A stretch of DNA of 64,000 nt from Paucimonas sp. GTDB lineage: Bacteria > Pseudomonadota > Gammaproteobacteria > Pseudomonadales > Pseudomonadaceae. Under the pieces are notes generated by a model that was given only the letters and a program-made list of their open reading frames with translations, made no database searches and was not told where the DNA came from. The translations under genes were made by a program, and so were the position numbers. Of the stretch, positions 8,595 to 16,961 are shown in pieces. Each line of letters begins with the position of its first letter. The first letter of the stretch is position 1. The DNA lies in the NCBI GenBank assembly GCA_031253995.1, contig JAIRVG010000086.1, forward strand, positions 20,854 through 84,853, written 5' to 3'.

Positions 8595-9665
8595 TCAGGC
8601 GCCCAGGGCCGCGCGCAGGCGGGCTTCGAGGGCCGCGGCATCGAGGTCCTGGCCGATCAGCACCAGGCGGGTGATGCGCGCCTCGTCACTGCGCCAGGCG
8701 CGGTCGAAGTGCTTGTCGAAACGGGTACCCACGCCCTGGATCAGCAGGCGCATCGGCTTGCCGGGGATCGCCGCGAAGCCTTTGACCCGCAGGATGCCGG
8801 TGTCGGTGACCAGTTGGGTCAGGGCATCCAGCAGCAGGCTTTCGTCGGCTTCCGGCAGGTCGAGGGAGATGGAGTCGAAGGCGTCGTGGTCGTGATCGTC
8901 GTGGTCATCATCGCCATCGTGGTGCGAATCGTGGTGGGTGCGGCGGCCGTCGATATGCGCCTCCGACTCGGCACCCAGGCCCAGCAGCACTTCCAGCGGC
9001 AGCACGCCCTTGCTGGCTTCGACCACCTTGACCGCTGGCGGCAGCTCTTCCTCGACCTCGGCGCGCACGGCAGCCAGGGCTTCAGGGGCAATCTGGTCGC
9101 ACTTGTTGAGGATCACCAGGTCGGCGCTGGCCAGCTGGTCGGCGAACAGCTCGTGCAGTGGCGATTCGTGGTCCAGGTTCGGGTCCAGCTTGCGCTGGGC
9201 ATCGACCTGCTCGGGGAAGGCGGCGAAGGTGCCGGCGGCCACGGCCGGGCTGTCGACCACGGTGATCACCGCGTCGACGGTGCAGGCATTGCGGATTTCC
9301 GGCCACTGGAAGGCCTGCACCAGCGGTTTTGGCAGGGCCAGGCCGCTGGTTTCGATAAGGATCTGGTCGAGGTCGCCACGGCGCGCCACCAGCTCGCGCA
9401 TCACCGGGAAGAACTCTTCCTGCACGGTGCAGCACAGGCAGCCGTTGGCCAGCTCGTAGACGCGGCCGTTGGCTTCTTCCTCGGTGCAACCGATGCTGCA
9501 CTGCTTGAGGATCTCGCCGTCGATGCCCAGTTCGCCGAATTCGTTGACGATCACCGCGATGCGGCGGCCGTTGGCGTTGTCGAGCATATGGCGCAGCAGC
9601 GTGGTCTTGCCCGAGCCGAGGAAGCCGGTAACGATCGTGACGGGGAGTTTGGCCAGTGTTTTCAT
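8595..9665 (-). CDS. cobW: CobW, G3E-family GTPase for cobalamin synthesis
   Basis: A 356-residue P-loop metallochaperone. Walker A GFLGSGKTT lies near residue 15 and the metal-binding CxCC motif (NGCLCC) near 75. Switch elements ETSGLALP and the base-specificity motif NKCD follow. A His/Asp-rich stretch (HHDSHHDGDDDHDDHDHD) precedes the C-terminal CobW_C domain. The family delivers metal (Co2+) to its target, here presumably CobN, encoded 3 bases downstream. First gene of the leftward operon, about 110 nt after the riboswitch aptamer. Confidence 0.95.
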   Translation of the reverse strand: MKTLAKLPVTIVTGFLGSGKTTLLRHMLDNANGRRIAVIVNEFGELGIDGEILKQCSIGCTEEEANGRVYELANGCLCCTVQEEFFPVMRELVARRGDLDQILIETSGLALPKPLVQAFQWPEIRNACTVDAVITVVDSPAVAAGTFAAFPEQVDAQRKLDPNLDHESPLHELFADQLASADLVILNKCDQIAPEALAAVRAEVEEELPPAVKVVEASKGVLPLEVLLGLGAESEAHIDGRRTHHDSHHDGDDDHDDHDHDAFDSISLDLPEADESLLLDALTQLVTDTGILRVKGFAAIPGKPMRLLIQGVGTRFDKHFDRAWRSDEARITRLVLIGQDLDAAALEARLRAALGA

Positions 9666-9777
9666 GTCGGATGCCCTTGGCAGCAGGATTGGCGGGCATG
9701 GGGACGGGAGCCGGATGCCTGGCAGCCGGGCGCGTTCGCCACCGGATCACCCCGCCCGGTTGAAGTGGAAACTGTTC

Positions 9778-9962
9778 GAGGCAGGTCTCCTGGCTCGTGC
9801 CGTGCCCGGTGGGGCAGCATCGACGCCTTCCCGCCTTCGCTGCTCGGCAGTGGCATTGGTCGATGATCTCGGCACTTACAGTTGCGGGGGCAGCCGCGGA
9901 ATGGCTGTGATCAGCGCACCGCGTTCCCGTCTTAGCTCCGGCACATGCCGGAGAACCTCGAA
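9778..9962 (-). ncRNA. Cobalamin riboswitch controlling cobW-cobN-chlI/D
   Basis: The minus strand carries the hallmark blocks of the B12 aptamer: CTGCCCCCGCAACTGTAAG, a GCCACTG-type B12 box (CAATGCCACTGCCGAGCAGCG) and the closing GCCAGGAGACCTGCC. The spacing is that of the AdoCbl class. The aptamer ends about 110 nt before the cobW ATG, which leaves room for an expression platform. It should reduce expression of the chelatase operon when B12 is plentiful. Confidence 0.93.
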
Positions 9963-10049
9963 CCGGCAAGGCTACGCAGTGCCCAACGACCGGTCAACCG
10001 CTGTATTGACGGATGTCAACGCACATGATTTCCTAGCCCGATTCGTTTG

Positions 10050-10240
10050 GGTGCCTTTTTTATTACAAGGTGAAACGGGAAACCGGTGCGTCGCCAGCCT
10101 GCAGAGGTTGCGACAAGGCCGGTGCTGCCCCCGCAACGGTAAGCGAGGAAAGCGTCAGGACCACTGTGCCAGAGCATGGGAAGGTGACGCCCCGGCTGAA
10201 ATGCCTTCAGCCCTCGTGAGCCCGGAGACCGGCCCGACAC
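10050..10240 (+). ncRNA. Cobalamin riboswitch controlling cbtB-cbtA-cobE-cobM
   Basis: The plus strand shows GTGAAACGGGAAACCGGTG, the core GCTGCCCCCGCAACGGTAAG, a CCACTGTGCCAGAGCATGGGAAGG B12-box region and the closing GTGAGCCCGGAGACCGGCCC. It lies about 110 nt before the cbtB ATG. Its 5' end is within ~90 bp of the 5' end of the opposite riboswitch, so both promoters sit in that short gap. Confidence 0.93.
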
Positions 10241-10277
10241 AGATTTGACACAACCCGCGGTGGGCGGGCGTTGTTGC

Positions 10278-10303
10278 AACCCCTGGGCACTCGCGCAGGG
10301 GTT
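10278..10303 (+). terminator. Candidate expression-platform hairpin of the cbt riboswitch
   Basis: A perfect 8-bp stem AACCCCTG/CAGGGGTT with a 10-nt loop lies between the aptamer and cbtB. The tail after it (CTTCGCG) is not T-rich, so it may act as an anti-/sequestering stem or Rho-assisted stop and not as a strong intrinsic terminator. Confidence 0.45.
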
Positions 10304-10346
10304 CTTCGCGCTTGTCCGTTGCCGATAACAGCAAAAGGAAAGCGCC

Positions 10347-10532
10347 ATGCCGATCACGACCGCCAGCCACGCCCCCGTTACCTCCACCACCCTCAGCCAG
10401 CGCATCGTCGCTGCCGTCGGTGCCTCCGTGCTGGGCCTGTGCCTGGTCTACTTCGCCGGGTTCTCCCATATCGAAGCGGTGCACAACGCCGCCCACGATA
10501 CCCGTCACAGCGCCGCCTTCCCTTGCCACTGA
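10347..10532 (+). CDS. cbtB: CbtB, small cobalt transporter subunit
   Basis: A 61-residue protein with one transmembrane helix (about 19-41) and a C-terminal histidine cluster (HNAAHDTRHS...H) typical of CbtB (PF09489). Together with CbtA it forms a B12-regulated cobalt uptake system. The ATG has a clear AAAGGAAAG ribosome site. It is the first gene after the rightward cobalamin riboswitch, which supports the assignment. Confidence 0.92.
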   Translation: MPITTASHAPVTSTTLSQRIVAAVGASVLGLCLVYFAGFSHIEAVHNAAHDTRHSAAFPCH

Positions 10533-10543
10533 GGCCTGACCGC

Positions 10544-11236
10544 ATGTTCACTCGCATCGCACGCACCGCCGGCTTCACCGGCCTGCTCGCCGCCCTGCTG
10601 CTGACCCTGCTGCAAAGCTTCTGGGTTGCGCCGCTGATCCTCCAGGCGGAAACCTACGAAAGCTCGGCCCCGGCCGCCGCCCATGAACACGAACACGCCG
10701 AGGGCGCCGCCGGGGGCCATGAGCACAGCGAGGAAGCCTGGTCGCCGGAAGACGGCTGGCAACGCGTGGTTTCCACCACCGGCGGCAACCTGGTGGTCGC
10801 GGTGGGCTTCGCCCTGCTGCTGGCGGCCATGTACACCCTGCGCGCACCGGGCAGCATCGGTGCCGGCGCCCTGTGGGGCCTGGGTGGTTTCGCCGTGTTC
10901 TGCCTGGCACCGAACCTTGGCCTGCCGCCGGAACTGCCTGGCACCGCCGCCGCCGACCTGGCCCAGCGCCAGCTCTGGTGGGTTGGTACCGCCGCCGCTA
11001 CCGCGGTCGGCCTGGCGCTGATCGCCTTCGCCGGCAACTGGGTACTGAAGGCCGCGGGCCTGGTGCTGCTGGTGATTCCGCACGTGATCGGCGCACCGCA
11101 ACCGGAAGTCCATGAAAGCCTGGCTCCGGAAGCGCTGGAATCGCAGTTCATCGTCGCCTCGCTGCTGACCAACGCCGGTTTCTGGCTGGCCCTGGGCCTG
11201 ATCAGCGCCTGGCTGTACCGGCGCAAGGCTGCCTGA
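10544..11236 (+). CDS. cbtA: CbtA, cobalt transporter subunit
   Basis: A 230-residue integral membrane protein with about five hydrophobic helices and a periplasmic-looking His-rich loop after the first (HEHEHAEGAAGGHEHSEE), as expected for metal capture in the CbtA family (PF09490). The ATG lies 11 bases after the cbtB stop. The stop overlaps the next gene's start as TGATG. Inner-membrane location is predicted. Confidence 0.92.
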   Translation: MFTRIARTAGFTGLLAALLLTLLQSFWVAPLILQAETYESSAPAAAHEHEHAEGAAGGHEHSEEAWSPEDGWQRVVSTTGGNLVVAVGFALLLAAMYTLRAPGSIGAGALWGLGGFAVFCLAPNLGLPPELPGTAAADLAQRQLWWVGTAAATAVGLALIAFAGNWVLKAAGLVLLVIPHVIGAPQPEVHESLAPEALESQFIVASLLTNAGFWLALGLISAWLYRRKAA

Positions 11237-11661
11237 TGCCCGTCCTGCCCGGCGTTGCCCCGCTGTACGCCGGGCTGGGGTGTCGCCGCGGTACGCCGGC
11301 CAGTGACCTGGCCGGCCTGCTGCGCCAGGTAGTGCAAGCCCGCGACCTGCCCTTCTCCGCCCTGGCCGGACTTGCCAGCATCGACCTCAAGCACGACGAA
11401 CCCGGCCTGCTGCAACTGGCCGAGGACCTTGCCCTGCCCCTGCATTTCTACAGCGCCGTCCAGCTGGCCCCGTTCACCCCGCGCCTGAGCCATCGCTCGG
11501 CCACGGCCTTTCGTCATACCGGCTGCTACGGTGTCGCGGAAAGCTGCGCCCTGGCCCTGGCCGAACAGCTGGGTGGCGCCACGGCACAACTGCGTGTCGA
11601 ACGCATCGTGCAGGACGACATGACCCTGGCATTGGCCTGGGTCCCCGCTTCTGGCGGATAA
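11236..11661 (+). CDS. cobE: CobE/CbiG C-terminal-domain protein
   Basis: A 141-residue protein matching the CobE/CbiG C-terminal domain: GLGCRRGTP near the N-terminus, SIDLKHDEPGL in the middle, and TGCYGVAESCAL with the conserved Gly/Ala/Glu residues. In CbiG the family is linked to opening of the precorrin-5A ring; in aerobic producers CobE is required for B12 but its exact role is less clear. It shares one base with the cbtA stop and precedes cobM by 29 bases. Confidence 0.9.
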   Translation: MPVLPGVAPLYAGLGCRRGTPASDLAGLLRQVVQARDLPFSALAGLASIDLKHDEPGLLQLAEDLALPLHFYSAVQLAPFTPRLSHRSATAFRHTGCYGVAESCALALAEQLGGATAQLRVERIVQDDMTLALAWVPASGG

Positions 11662-11690
11662 TCCGCCACCTTCCGTTCAGAGACTCCAGC

Positions 11691-12437
11691 ATGACCGTCT
11701 ATTTCATCGGCGCCGGCCCCGGCGATCCGGAGCTGATCACCGTCAAGGGCCAGCGCCTGATCCGCCAGTGCCCGGTGATCATCTATGCCGGCTCCCTGGT
11801 GCCCACCGCAGTGCTCGACGGGCACACGGCCGAGACCGTGATCAACAGCGCCGAACTGCACCTGGAGCAGATCATCGAGGCGATCCGCGCGGCCCATGAG
11901 AAGGGCCAGGACATCGCCCGGGTGCACAGTGGCGACCCGAGCCTGTATGGCGCCATCGGCGAGCAGATCCGCCACCTGCGGGAGCTGGGCATTCCCTACC
12001 AGATCATTCCCGGCGTCACCGCCACTGCGGCCAGCGCGGCCCTGCTGGGTTGCGAACTGACCCTGCCGGACATCGCCCAGAGCCTGATCCTCACCCGCTT
12101 CGCCGACTCCTCGCCGATGCCCGAGGGCGAGGCCCTGGCCAGCCTGGCCAGCCACAAGACCACGATGGCGATCCACCTGGGCGTGCGTCACCTGGCGAGG
12201 ATCGTCGAGGAACTGCGCCCGCACTACGGCGGTGATTGCCCGATCGCCGTGGTCCACCGTGCTACCTGGCCGGACCAGGACTGGGTGCTGGGCACCCTGG
12301 ACGATATCGTCGGGCTGGCCGAGGCCAAGGGCTTCCGGCGCACCGCGCTGATCCTCGTGGGTCGGGTGCTGTCCAGCGACAGCTTCAGCGAGTCGGCGCT
12401 GTACCGTGCGGGCCATGCCCACCTCTATCGGCCTTGA
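11691..12437 (+). CDS. cobM: Precorrin-4 C11-methyltransferase
   Basis: A 248-residue class III SAM-dependent methyltransferase of the cobalamin/siroheme family: GAGPGDPELITVKG near the N-terminus, SGDPSLYG and IPGVTATAASAA. It methylates precorrin-4 at C11 to give precorrin-5. The TCxAP... CobM-type residues IIYAGSLVP separate it from CobA/CobI. The length is normal. Last gene of the riboswitch-controlled rightward operon. Confidence 0.95.
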   Translation: MTVYFIGAGPGDPELITVKGQRLIRQCPVIIYAGSLVPTAVLDGHTAETVINSAELHLEQIIEAIRAAHEKGQDIARVHSGDPSLYGAIGEQIRHLRELGIPYQIIPGVTATAASAALLGCELTLPDIAQSLILTRFADSSPMPEGEALASLASHKTTMAIHLGVRHLARIVEELRPHYGGDCPIAVVHRATWPDQDWVLGTLDDIVGLAEAKGFRRTALILVGRVLSSDSFSESALYRAGHAHLYRP

Positions 12438-12506
12438 GCTGTATTGCATTGCCATCACGGTGGCTGCACATTACGGCGACGACCACCTTTGGAAAGGAAC
12501 GCCCCG

Positions 12507-12752
12507 ATGCTGGAACTTCGACCTTGCTGTGAATGTTGTGCCACGCCACTGCCCGGCGACAGCCGCGAGGCGATGATCTGTTCGTTCGAATGCACCTACT
12601 GCCGCACCTGCGCGCAGGACACGCTGAAGGGCAAGTGCCCGAATTGCGGGGGGGAATTGCAGCCGCGGCCAGCGCGGGTCGGGGAGAAGCTGGCGAAGAA
12701 TCCGGCGACGACGGTGAGAACGGTGAAGGCTGAAGGGTGTCCGGCACACTGA
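12507..12752 (+). CDS. DUF1272 zinc-ribbon protein
   Basis: An 81-residue protein starting MLELRPCCECC, with further Cys pairs in CSFECTYCRTC and CPNCGGEL. These are the Cys-rich treble-clef/ribbon layout of DUF1272. The ATG has a good GGAAAGGAAC site. The family function is unknown and no partner is evident. A REP-type palindrome follows and probably terminates it. Confidence 0.9.
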   Translation: MLELRPCCECCATPLPGDSREAMICSFECTYCRTCAQDTLKGKCPNCGGELQPRPARVGEKLAKNPATTVRTVKAEGCPAH

Positions 12753-12769
12753 TCCAGGGAACACCCCGG

Positions 12770-12932
12770 TCGGCGTGGGAGCGGATTCATCCGCGATCGG
12801 CGGCAAAGCCGTCGTAAAACCTGAGTCCCAAGTTTTCCTGACACACCTGGGATACCGATTTTATGGCCGCTTCGCGCCCAATCGCGGATGAATCCGCTCC
12901 CACGCCGCCCCGCTAAATCAATGAGTTATGTG
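12770..12932. repeat. Long composite REP palindrome (copy A)
   Basis: Outer arms GTGGGAGCGGATTCATCCGCG and its complement enclose a ~90-bp centre with ACGGC/GCCGT and CCTGAGTCCC blocks. A tag CTAAATCAATGAGTTATGTGT follows directly. Nearly the same unit, tag included, occurs in opposite orientation at 63797-63961. Confidence 0.85.
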
Positions 12933-12948
12933 TCAATACAAGCTGCTC

Positions 12949-13248
12949 CTAGTGCGGCTGCATCTTGCTCTTGATGAACCCCACCAGCCAGGTCAGCACC
13001 GCACCACCGGCACCACCGCCGACCAGGCTGCTGATGATCGCGGCAAGATCAAGGCTGCCTTCGGTCCCTGCCTGGGCCAGCGCCGGGTCGCCCGTCAACG
13101 CGCCAAGCACCTGCCCCAGCACCACGCCACCCACCCCGCCAAGCACGGAGTTGAGCAATGGGCCCATGCCCTGCTTGCTCAAGCCGCCTGCCGCATTGCC
13201 ACCTATCGCACCACTGATGATCTGAATAGCCAAGCTGATGAAGTCCAT
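12949..13248 (-). CDS. Small Gly-rich hydrophobic protein of unknown function
   Basis: A 99-residue protein with several glycine-rich hydrophobic stretches (ISGAIGGNAAGG, LNSVLGGVGGVVLGQVLGAL, SLVGGGAGGAVLTWLVGF). It looks like a compact membrane-embedded or glycine-zipper protein and ends KSKMQPH. The ATG has an AGAGGGC ribosome site. No family recognised with confidence; similar small proteins are common in Pseudomonas. Confidence 0.65.
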   Translation of the reverse strand: MDFISLAIQIISGAIGGNAAGGLSKQGMGPLLNSVLGGVGGVVLGQVLGALTGDPALAQAGTEGSLDLAAIISSLVGGGAGGAVLTWLVGFIKSKMQPH

Positions 13249-13418
13249 CGCAAATGCCCTCTGTAGCGCCTGTAATGACGACTCGCGTGCGGGCTACTAC
13301 GGATACGGCACTACCACCGGGCATAGAGACGTCGTGGTCCGACCAACGACGGCAAGCTGTTGCGGATAACCGACAGTATATGTAGGACTTTTCAGTTGCG
13401 CGAATGACGTGCCACGCG

Positions 13419-13841
13419 TCAGGGGCGGACGTTCTTCAGCTCGTTCAACAATCCCAGCAGCGACTGCAGCTTCTCGTCACCGAACTGTTCGAGGATGCGC
13501 TGGTAGTTGCGCTCCATGTCCTCGCTCATGTCGATGAAGCACTGCTGGCCCTGTTCGGTAAGCCCGACGAAGACCCGACGCTGGTCCTGGGTGGACTTCT
13601 TGCGCCGCACCAGGCCGTCACGCTCCAGGCGACTGAGCACGCCGGTCATGCTTGGCTTGAGGATGCAGGCCTGCTCGGCCAGTTGATGGCTTTCCAGCTC
13701 GCCTTGCTGGCGCAGGATGCGGATCACCCGCCATTGCTGCTCGGTGAGCCCGTGTTCGTTGAGGGAGGGCCGGAAGAAGGCCATGGCGGCCTCGCGGGCC
13801 TGCAGCAGGGTGAGGGTCAGGGAAGGTCTTGGAATAGGCAT
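13419..13841 (-). CDS. hpaR: HpaR-type MarR-family repressor
   Basis: A 140-residue winged-helix regulator. TLLQAREAAM, LTEQQWRVIRIL, ACILKPSMTGVLSRLERDGLV and the wing TQDQRRVFVGLTEQG closely follow HpaR, the repressor of the 4-hydroxyphenylacetate/homoprotocatechuate meta-cleavage operon. The ATG at 13841 was chosen over upstream in-frame starts because the family begins just here. No hpa genes are in this window, so it is either separated from its operon or controls something else, possibly itself or the divergent amidotransferase. Confidence 0.8.
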   Translation of the reverse strand: MPIPRPSLTLTLLQAREAAMAFFRPSLNEHGLTEQQWRVIRILRQQGELESHQLAEQACILKPSMTGVLSRLERDGLVRRKKSTQDQRRVFVGLTEQGQQCFIDMSEDMERNYQRILEQFGDEKLQSLLGLLNELKNVRP

Positions 13842-14084
13842 GGTCAGGCTGTTATCGGCGGAGATTCCGCAGCTTAAGAGCGGGATTCGCGGCCCGCAAG
13901 TTTCATCAGGCACGCTGCGGATGCGTCGTCAAAAATAATGAACTGCCGTGTCAGGTAAAAATCACATTTCTACCTGTGCGCTCAAGCAGTTAACCGATAA
14001 ATCCAAGGTATTACGTTAAAAAATGTGCACACGAAAACCTTATTCCGCTTGATATATTTAACGGCTCTGGCAAGCTATGGCACA

Positions 14085-14134
14085 GGTTTCGACCGGGAAT
14101 CGACGTTCGCGTGCACCCGGCAGTGCTCGAAACC
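14085..14134 (+). other. Inverted-repeat structure in the 5' leader of the amidotransferase gene
   Basis: Outer arms GGTTTCGA/TCGAAACC and inner arms CCGGG/CCCGG can pair, with one 6-nt bulge, to form a long hairpin about 70 nt before the ATG. It lies in the 364-bp spacer divergent from hpaR. The role is unknown: an operator or an RNA leader structure. Confidence 0.45.
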
Positions 14135-14205
14135 TCGGGCAGTATCAGGTCCGTACCGGTACGCCTGCACAACAATGACAGGCTGCGCCTGTCCCAAGGT
14201 GACAT

Positions 14206-15018
14206 ATGCCCAACAGCAACATTGGCAATAAGAATCAGAAATCCCGCAAACCCGTGGTCTTGATGACCATGGGCACTCAAGAGCGCAAGGGTCACGACTA
14301 TCAGGTGATGACCCACAAGTACATCGTGCCGCTGGTGGAACACGCCGACTGCGTCCCGGTCCTGGTACCGACCTGCTGCGGCATCGAAGACCTCGAACAG
14401 TACCTGGACATGGCCGACGGCGTGTACCTCACCGGCGCCGGCAGCAACATCGACCCGGCCCTGTATGGCCAGGAAAACGAGACCCCCGGCAAGACCCAGG
14501 ACCGCGACCGCGACCTGTTCGACCTGCCCCTGGTGCAACTGGCGATCGCCCGTGGCCTGCCGATCTTCGGCATCTGCCGCGGCATGCAGGAAATCAACGT
14601 GGCGCTGGGTGGCGACATCTACCAGAAGGTCTACGCCGAGCCAGGCTTCAACGACCACCGGGAAAACCCGGACGATCCGGTGGACGTGCAATATGCCCCG
14701 TCGCACAGCGTGCGCCTGAAGCCAGGCAGCTGGCTGCAGGAGCTGCTGCAGAGCGACGAGATCCGCGTCAACTCGCTGCACGGCCAGGGCCTGAAGACCC
14801 TGGGCGAAGGCGTCGAGCCCCTGGCTCACGCCGAGGACGGCCTGGTCGAGGCCATCCATGCGCCGAGCCTGTCGCCCTTCCTGTTCGCGGTGCAATGGCA
14901 CCCGGAATGGCAGGCGGCGAAGAACCCGGATTCGGTACGCATGTTCGAGGCGTTCGGTGAAGCCTGCCGCGCCCAGGCGAGCAAGAAGCAGCAGAGCAAG
15001 ACCCAAAGCATTGCTTGA
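14206..15018 (+). CDS. Class I glutamine amidotransferase-like hydrolase (PuuD/peptidase C26 type)
   Basis: A 270-residue protein of the gamma-glutamyl-gamma-aminobutyrate hydrolase family. The nucleophile Cys lies in IFGICRGMQE (about residue 124), and the catalytic His/Glu in AVQWHPEW. YLTGAGSNIDPALYG matches the family's substrate loop. PuuD-type enzymes release GABA from gamma-Glu-GABA in polyamine breakdown, but no other puu gene is nearby, so the substrate is open. The first ~15 residues are a polar extension. Ends with KKQQSK, then a strong terminator. Confidence 0.85.
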   Translation: MPNSNIGNKNQKSRKPVVLMTMGTQERKGHDYQVMTHKYIVPLVEHADCVPVLVPTCCGIEDLEQYLDMADGVYLTGAGSNIDPALYGQENETPGKTQDRDRDLFDLPLVQLAIARGLPIFGICRGMQEINVALGGDIYQKVYAEPGFNDHRENPDDPVDVQYAPSHSVRLKPGSWLQELLQSDEIRVNSLHGQGLKTLGEGVEPLAHAEDGLVEAIHAPSLSPFLFAVQWHPEWQAAKNPDSVRMFEAFGEACRAQASKKQQSKTQSIA

Positions 15019-15052
15019 GAAATCATCCGCAAGCCATTGATTTACAAAGCTT

Positions 15053-15091
15053 AAAGGCCGTATCGAGAATCCACTCGATACGGCCTTTTTT
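15053..15091 (+). terminator. Rho-independent terminator after the amidotransferase gene
   Basis: A perfect 14-bp stem AAGGCCGTATCGAG/CTCGATACGGCCTT with a 6-nt loop and a run of six T. It sits between two convergent genes; on the opposite strand the A-rich arm could also serve the lipoprotein gene. Confidence 0.92.
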
Positions 15092-15187
15092 GCACCCTGA
15101 ATCAAACAATCAACATTAGATTTCTTTCTTATATATCTGATTTTAAAAGTATTTTTCTATTCTAGAATTTACTTTAACTTCCAGCTT

Positions 15188-16216
15188 CTACGGAAGCGCA
15201 TTTCCTCTGGGTGCCATGTCCGCCGGTGCCGCCAGGTTCCCCTCGATCTGCCCCGACAACGACCAGACCCCGGCCATCACCCCAGTGGCATGATTTTCCA
15301 TCAGGTTCTGCCACTCCTCGTTCAGCGCCACGTTGAGGATCACCCGCAGTTGCTCGACCATTTCCGGGCGGTCGCTCTCGTGCATCATCGCGCCGATCCC
15401 CGCCGAGGCCAGGGAGATTGCCATGCCGGCGGCCTTCCCCACCGCAGCCGCCACGGCGCTGAGGGCGCCGCGAGGGGCCAAGGTCGCTTCCAGGCGAGTG
15501 CTGGCCTTGCTGGCCACCGACGACAACCCGGTATCGGATGCCGAGGCATTGGCGGCGGCACCCTTGCGAATATTCTCGTCCAGGGCCAGCCAGGCCGGCA
15601 GCTTGACGAATGGCTGGGCCGCCAGCACCTGCTGCAGGCTGGCGTCCCGCGCGGCCGGAGGGCCGAGGGCGATGGCGGGAATGCGGTTCAGGTGCAGGGC
15701 GAACTGGTCGGGGGCCGGCCGGTAACGCTGCTGGATGCCGGCCACCTCGCGACCGAGTAACTGAACGTAGAGCTCGGTGGCCCGCTCGCGGATCAGGTCG
15801 GGGTTGATCTGCTCGGCCACCGGTTCCAGCACCCGCTCGCGGTAGGCCTCCTGCAGGTACAGCGCCAGGCGGTTGTCGCTGCCGGCGTGATCGCGGTCCT
15901 GGCTCATCTTGTACCAGGCCACCTTGAGGGTCAGCCATTGCTGGGTCCAGTAGCCGGTGAACCAGGGGATGAAGTTCGCCTCGGTGTGCTTTTGCACTTC
16001 CTCGCGCCAGGCCTGCATCGAGCGCCGCGCATAATCACCGGCGGAACCTGCGGCGCCACGGGAGGCCATGACGATCTCGCGGTCCACCTGCTGCCAGGCC
16101 GCGGGCGAGAGGACCACCGGCGGCGTTTCCGGCACGCGCTGGCGCGAGCCGCAGCCCGCCAGGACCAGCAGCGCCAACAAAAACGCGAGACTCAAGGGAC
16201 GCAGGTTCAAGAGCAC
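15188..16216 (-). CDS. Predicted lipoprotein of unknown function
   Basis: A 342-residue protein with a signal peptide and lipobox LVLAGC (Cys about 22), so it is probably lipid-anchored. The mature part is helical and Ala-rich; a glycine-zipper-like hydrophobic stretch (AVAAAVGKAAGMAISLASAGIGAMM) lies near residue 265. The start is a GTG with a GGCGGGG site. No domain recognised. Monocistronic. Confidence 0.7.
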   Translation of the reverse strand: MLLNLRPLSLAFLLALLVLAGCGSRQRVPETPPVVLSPAAWQQVDREIVMASRGAAGSAGDYARRSMQAWREEVQKHTEANFIPWFTGYWTQQWLTLKVAWYKMSQDRDHAGSDNRLALYLQEAYRERVLEPVAEQINPDLIRERATELYVQLLGREVAGIQQRYRPAPDQFALHLNRIPAIALGPPAARDASLQQVLAAQPFVKLPAWLALDENIRKGAAANASASDTGLSSVASKASTRLEATLAPRGALSAVAAAVGKAAGMAISLASAGIGAMMHESDRPEMVEQLRVILNVALNEEWQNLMENHATGVMAGVWSLSGQIEGNLAAPADMAPRGNALP

Positions 16217-16290
16217 ACCCCGCCACGCACGAGGGACCTGCTTCGAGTATAGGAACGCGCCTTAGCCGACGACCTGACTTTTGGCGATAT

Positions 16291-16845
16291 TCAGCCGACC
16301 TGCTCCAACAGCGGCCACTGTGCCAGGGGCTGGTAGCGCCCCTTGTACGACTCGTACAGGACGAATTCCCGCGCGCTGCAGCGAAATTCAGGCGCCTGCA
16401 TCGCCTCGGGCACTTCGCCGCGGAAATCCCGCATCAGGGTGAGATGCGGACGAAACTCCCGGGGATCGACCATGAAGCCCAGCGGCGCCATCGCCTCCTG
16501 CAACTGGTACACCCAGCGCAGCAAGGCCGCGGGCGGTTGCTCTGCGGTAAGCACCAGGGCCTGGCTGCGGCGCCACACCTCAAGGCGATCGAGCACCAGC
16601 GGCGCCAGGCGTTCCAGCGGCCGCACCCGCGCGGTCGCTTCGAGGATCGACGGCAACTGGCTCACCCCCACCGTGCCGAGGAACATCAGGGTCAGGTGGA
16701 AATTCTCTGTCGGAACCGGCCGCCCCGCGCGCAGGCGCAGCCCGGCGCGCCAGCGCGATATGGCCTTGCCTTGCACCGGGGTACAGGGCAAGGCGAAGAA
16801 CAGACGCTTGAAGGGTTCGTTCGGGCCGGGCTCGTTGCTGTTCAT
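16291..16845 (-). CDS. thpR: RNA 2',3'-cyclic phosphodiesterase (2H family, ThpR)
   Basis: A 184-residue 2H phosphoesterase with the two HxTx motifs, FHLTLMFLG and PHLTLMRDF, about 90 residues apart, and KRLFFALPC at the N-terminus. The family opens 2',3'-cyclic phosphates and can ligate tRNA halves in vitro. The ATG at 16845 was preferred to in-frame ATGs further up because GAGGGG lies 7 bases before it. Confidence 0.88.
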   Translation of the reverse strand: MNSNEPGPNEPFKRLFFALPCTPVQGKAISRWRAGLRLRAGRPVPTENFHLTLMFLGTVGVSQLPSILEATARVRPLERLAPLVLDRLEVWRRSQALVLTAEQPPAALLRWVYQLQEAMAPLGFMVDPREFRPHLTLMRDFRGEVPEAMQAPEFRCSAREFVLYESYKGRYQPLAQWPLLEQVG

Positions 16846-16961
16846 GGACATTCCCCTCTGCGGTCGTTCGCCAGCGTGCATGTCCTTGTGACCTGAAACA
16901 AGACGCGACGATCCCTCACCGGTATCCTTCATCGCGCAATCGTTTGCAGAATGGAGTCCGC

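Noticed and set aside
5790..9866. Plus-strand 1358-codon open frame opposite cobN/cobW
   Set aside because: It is antisense to two certain genes, has His/Gln/Gly-rich low-complexity composition typical of GC-rich shadow frames, and no domain.
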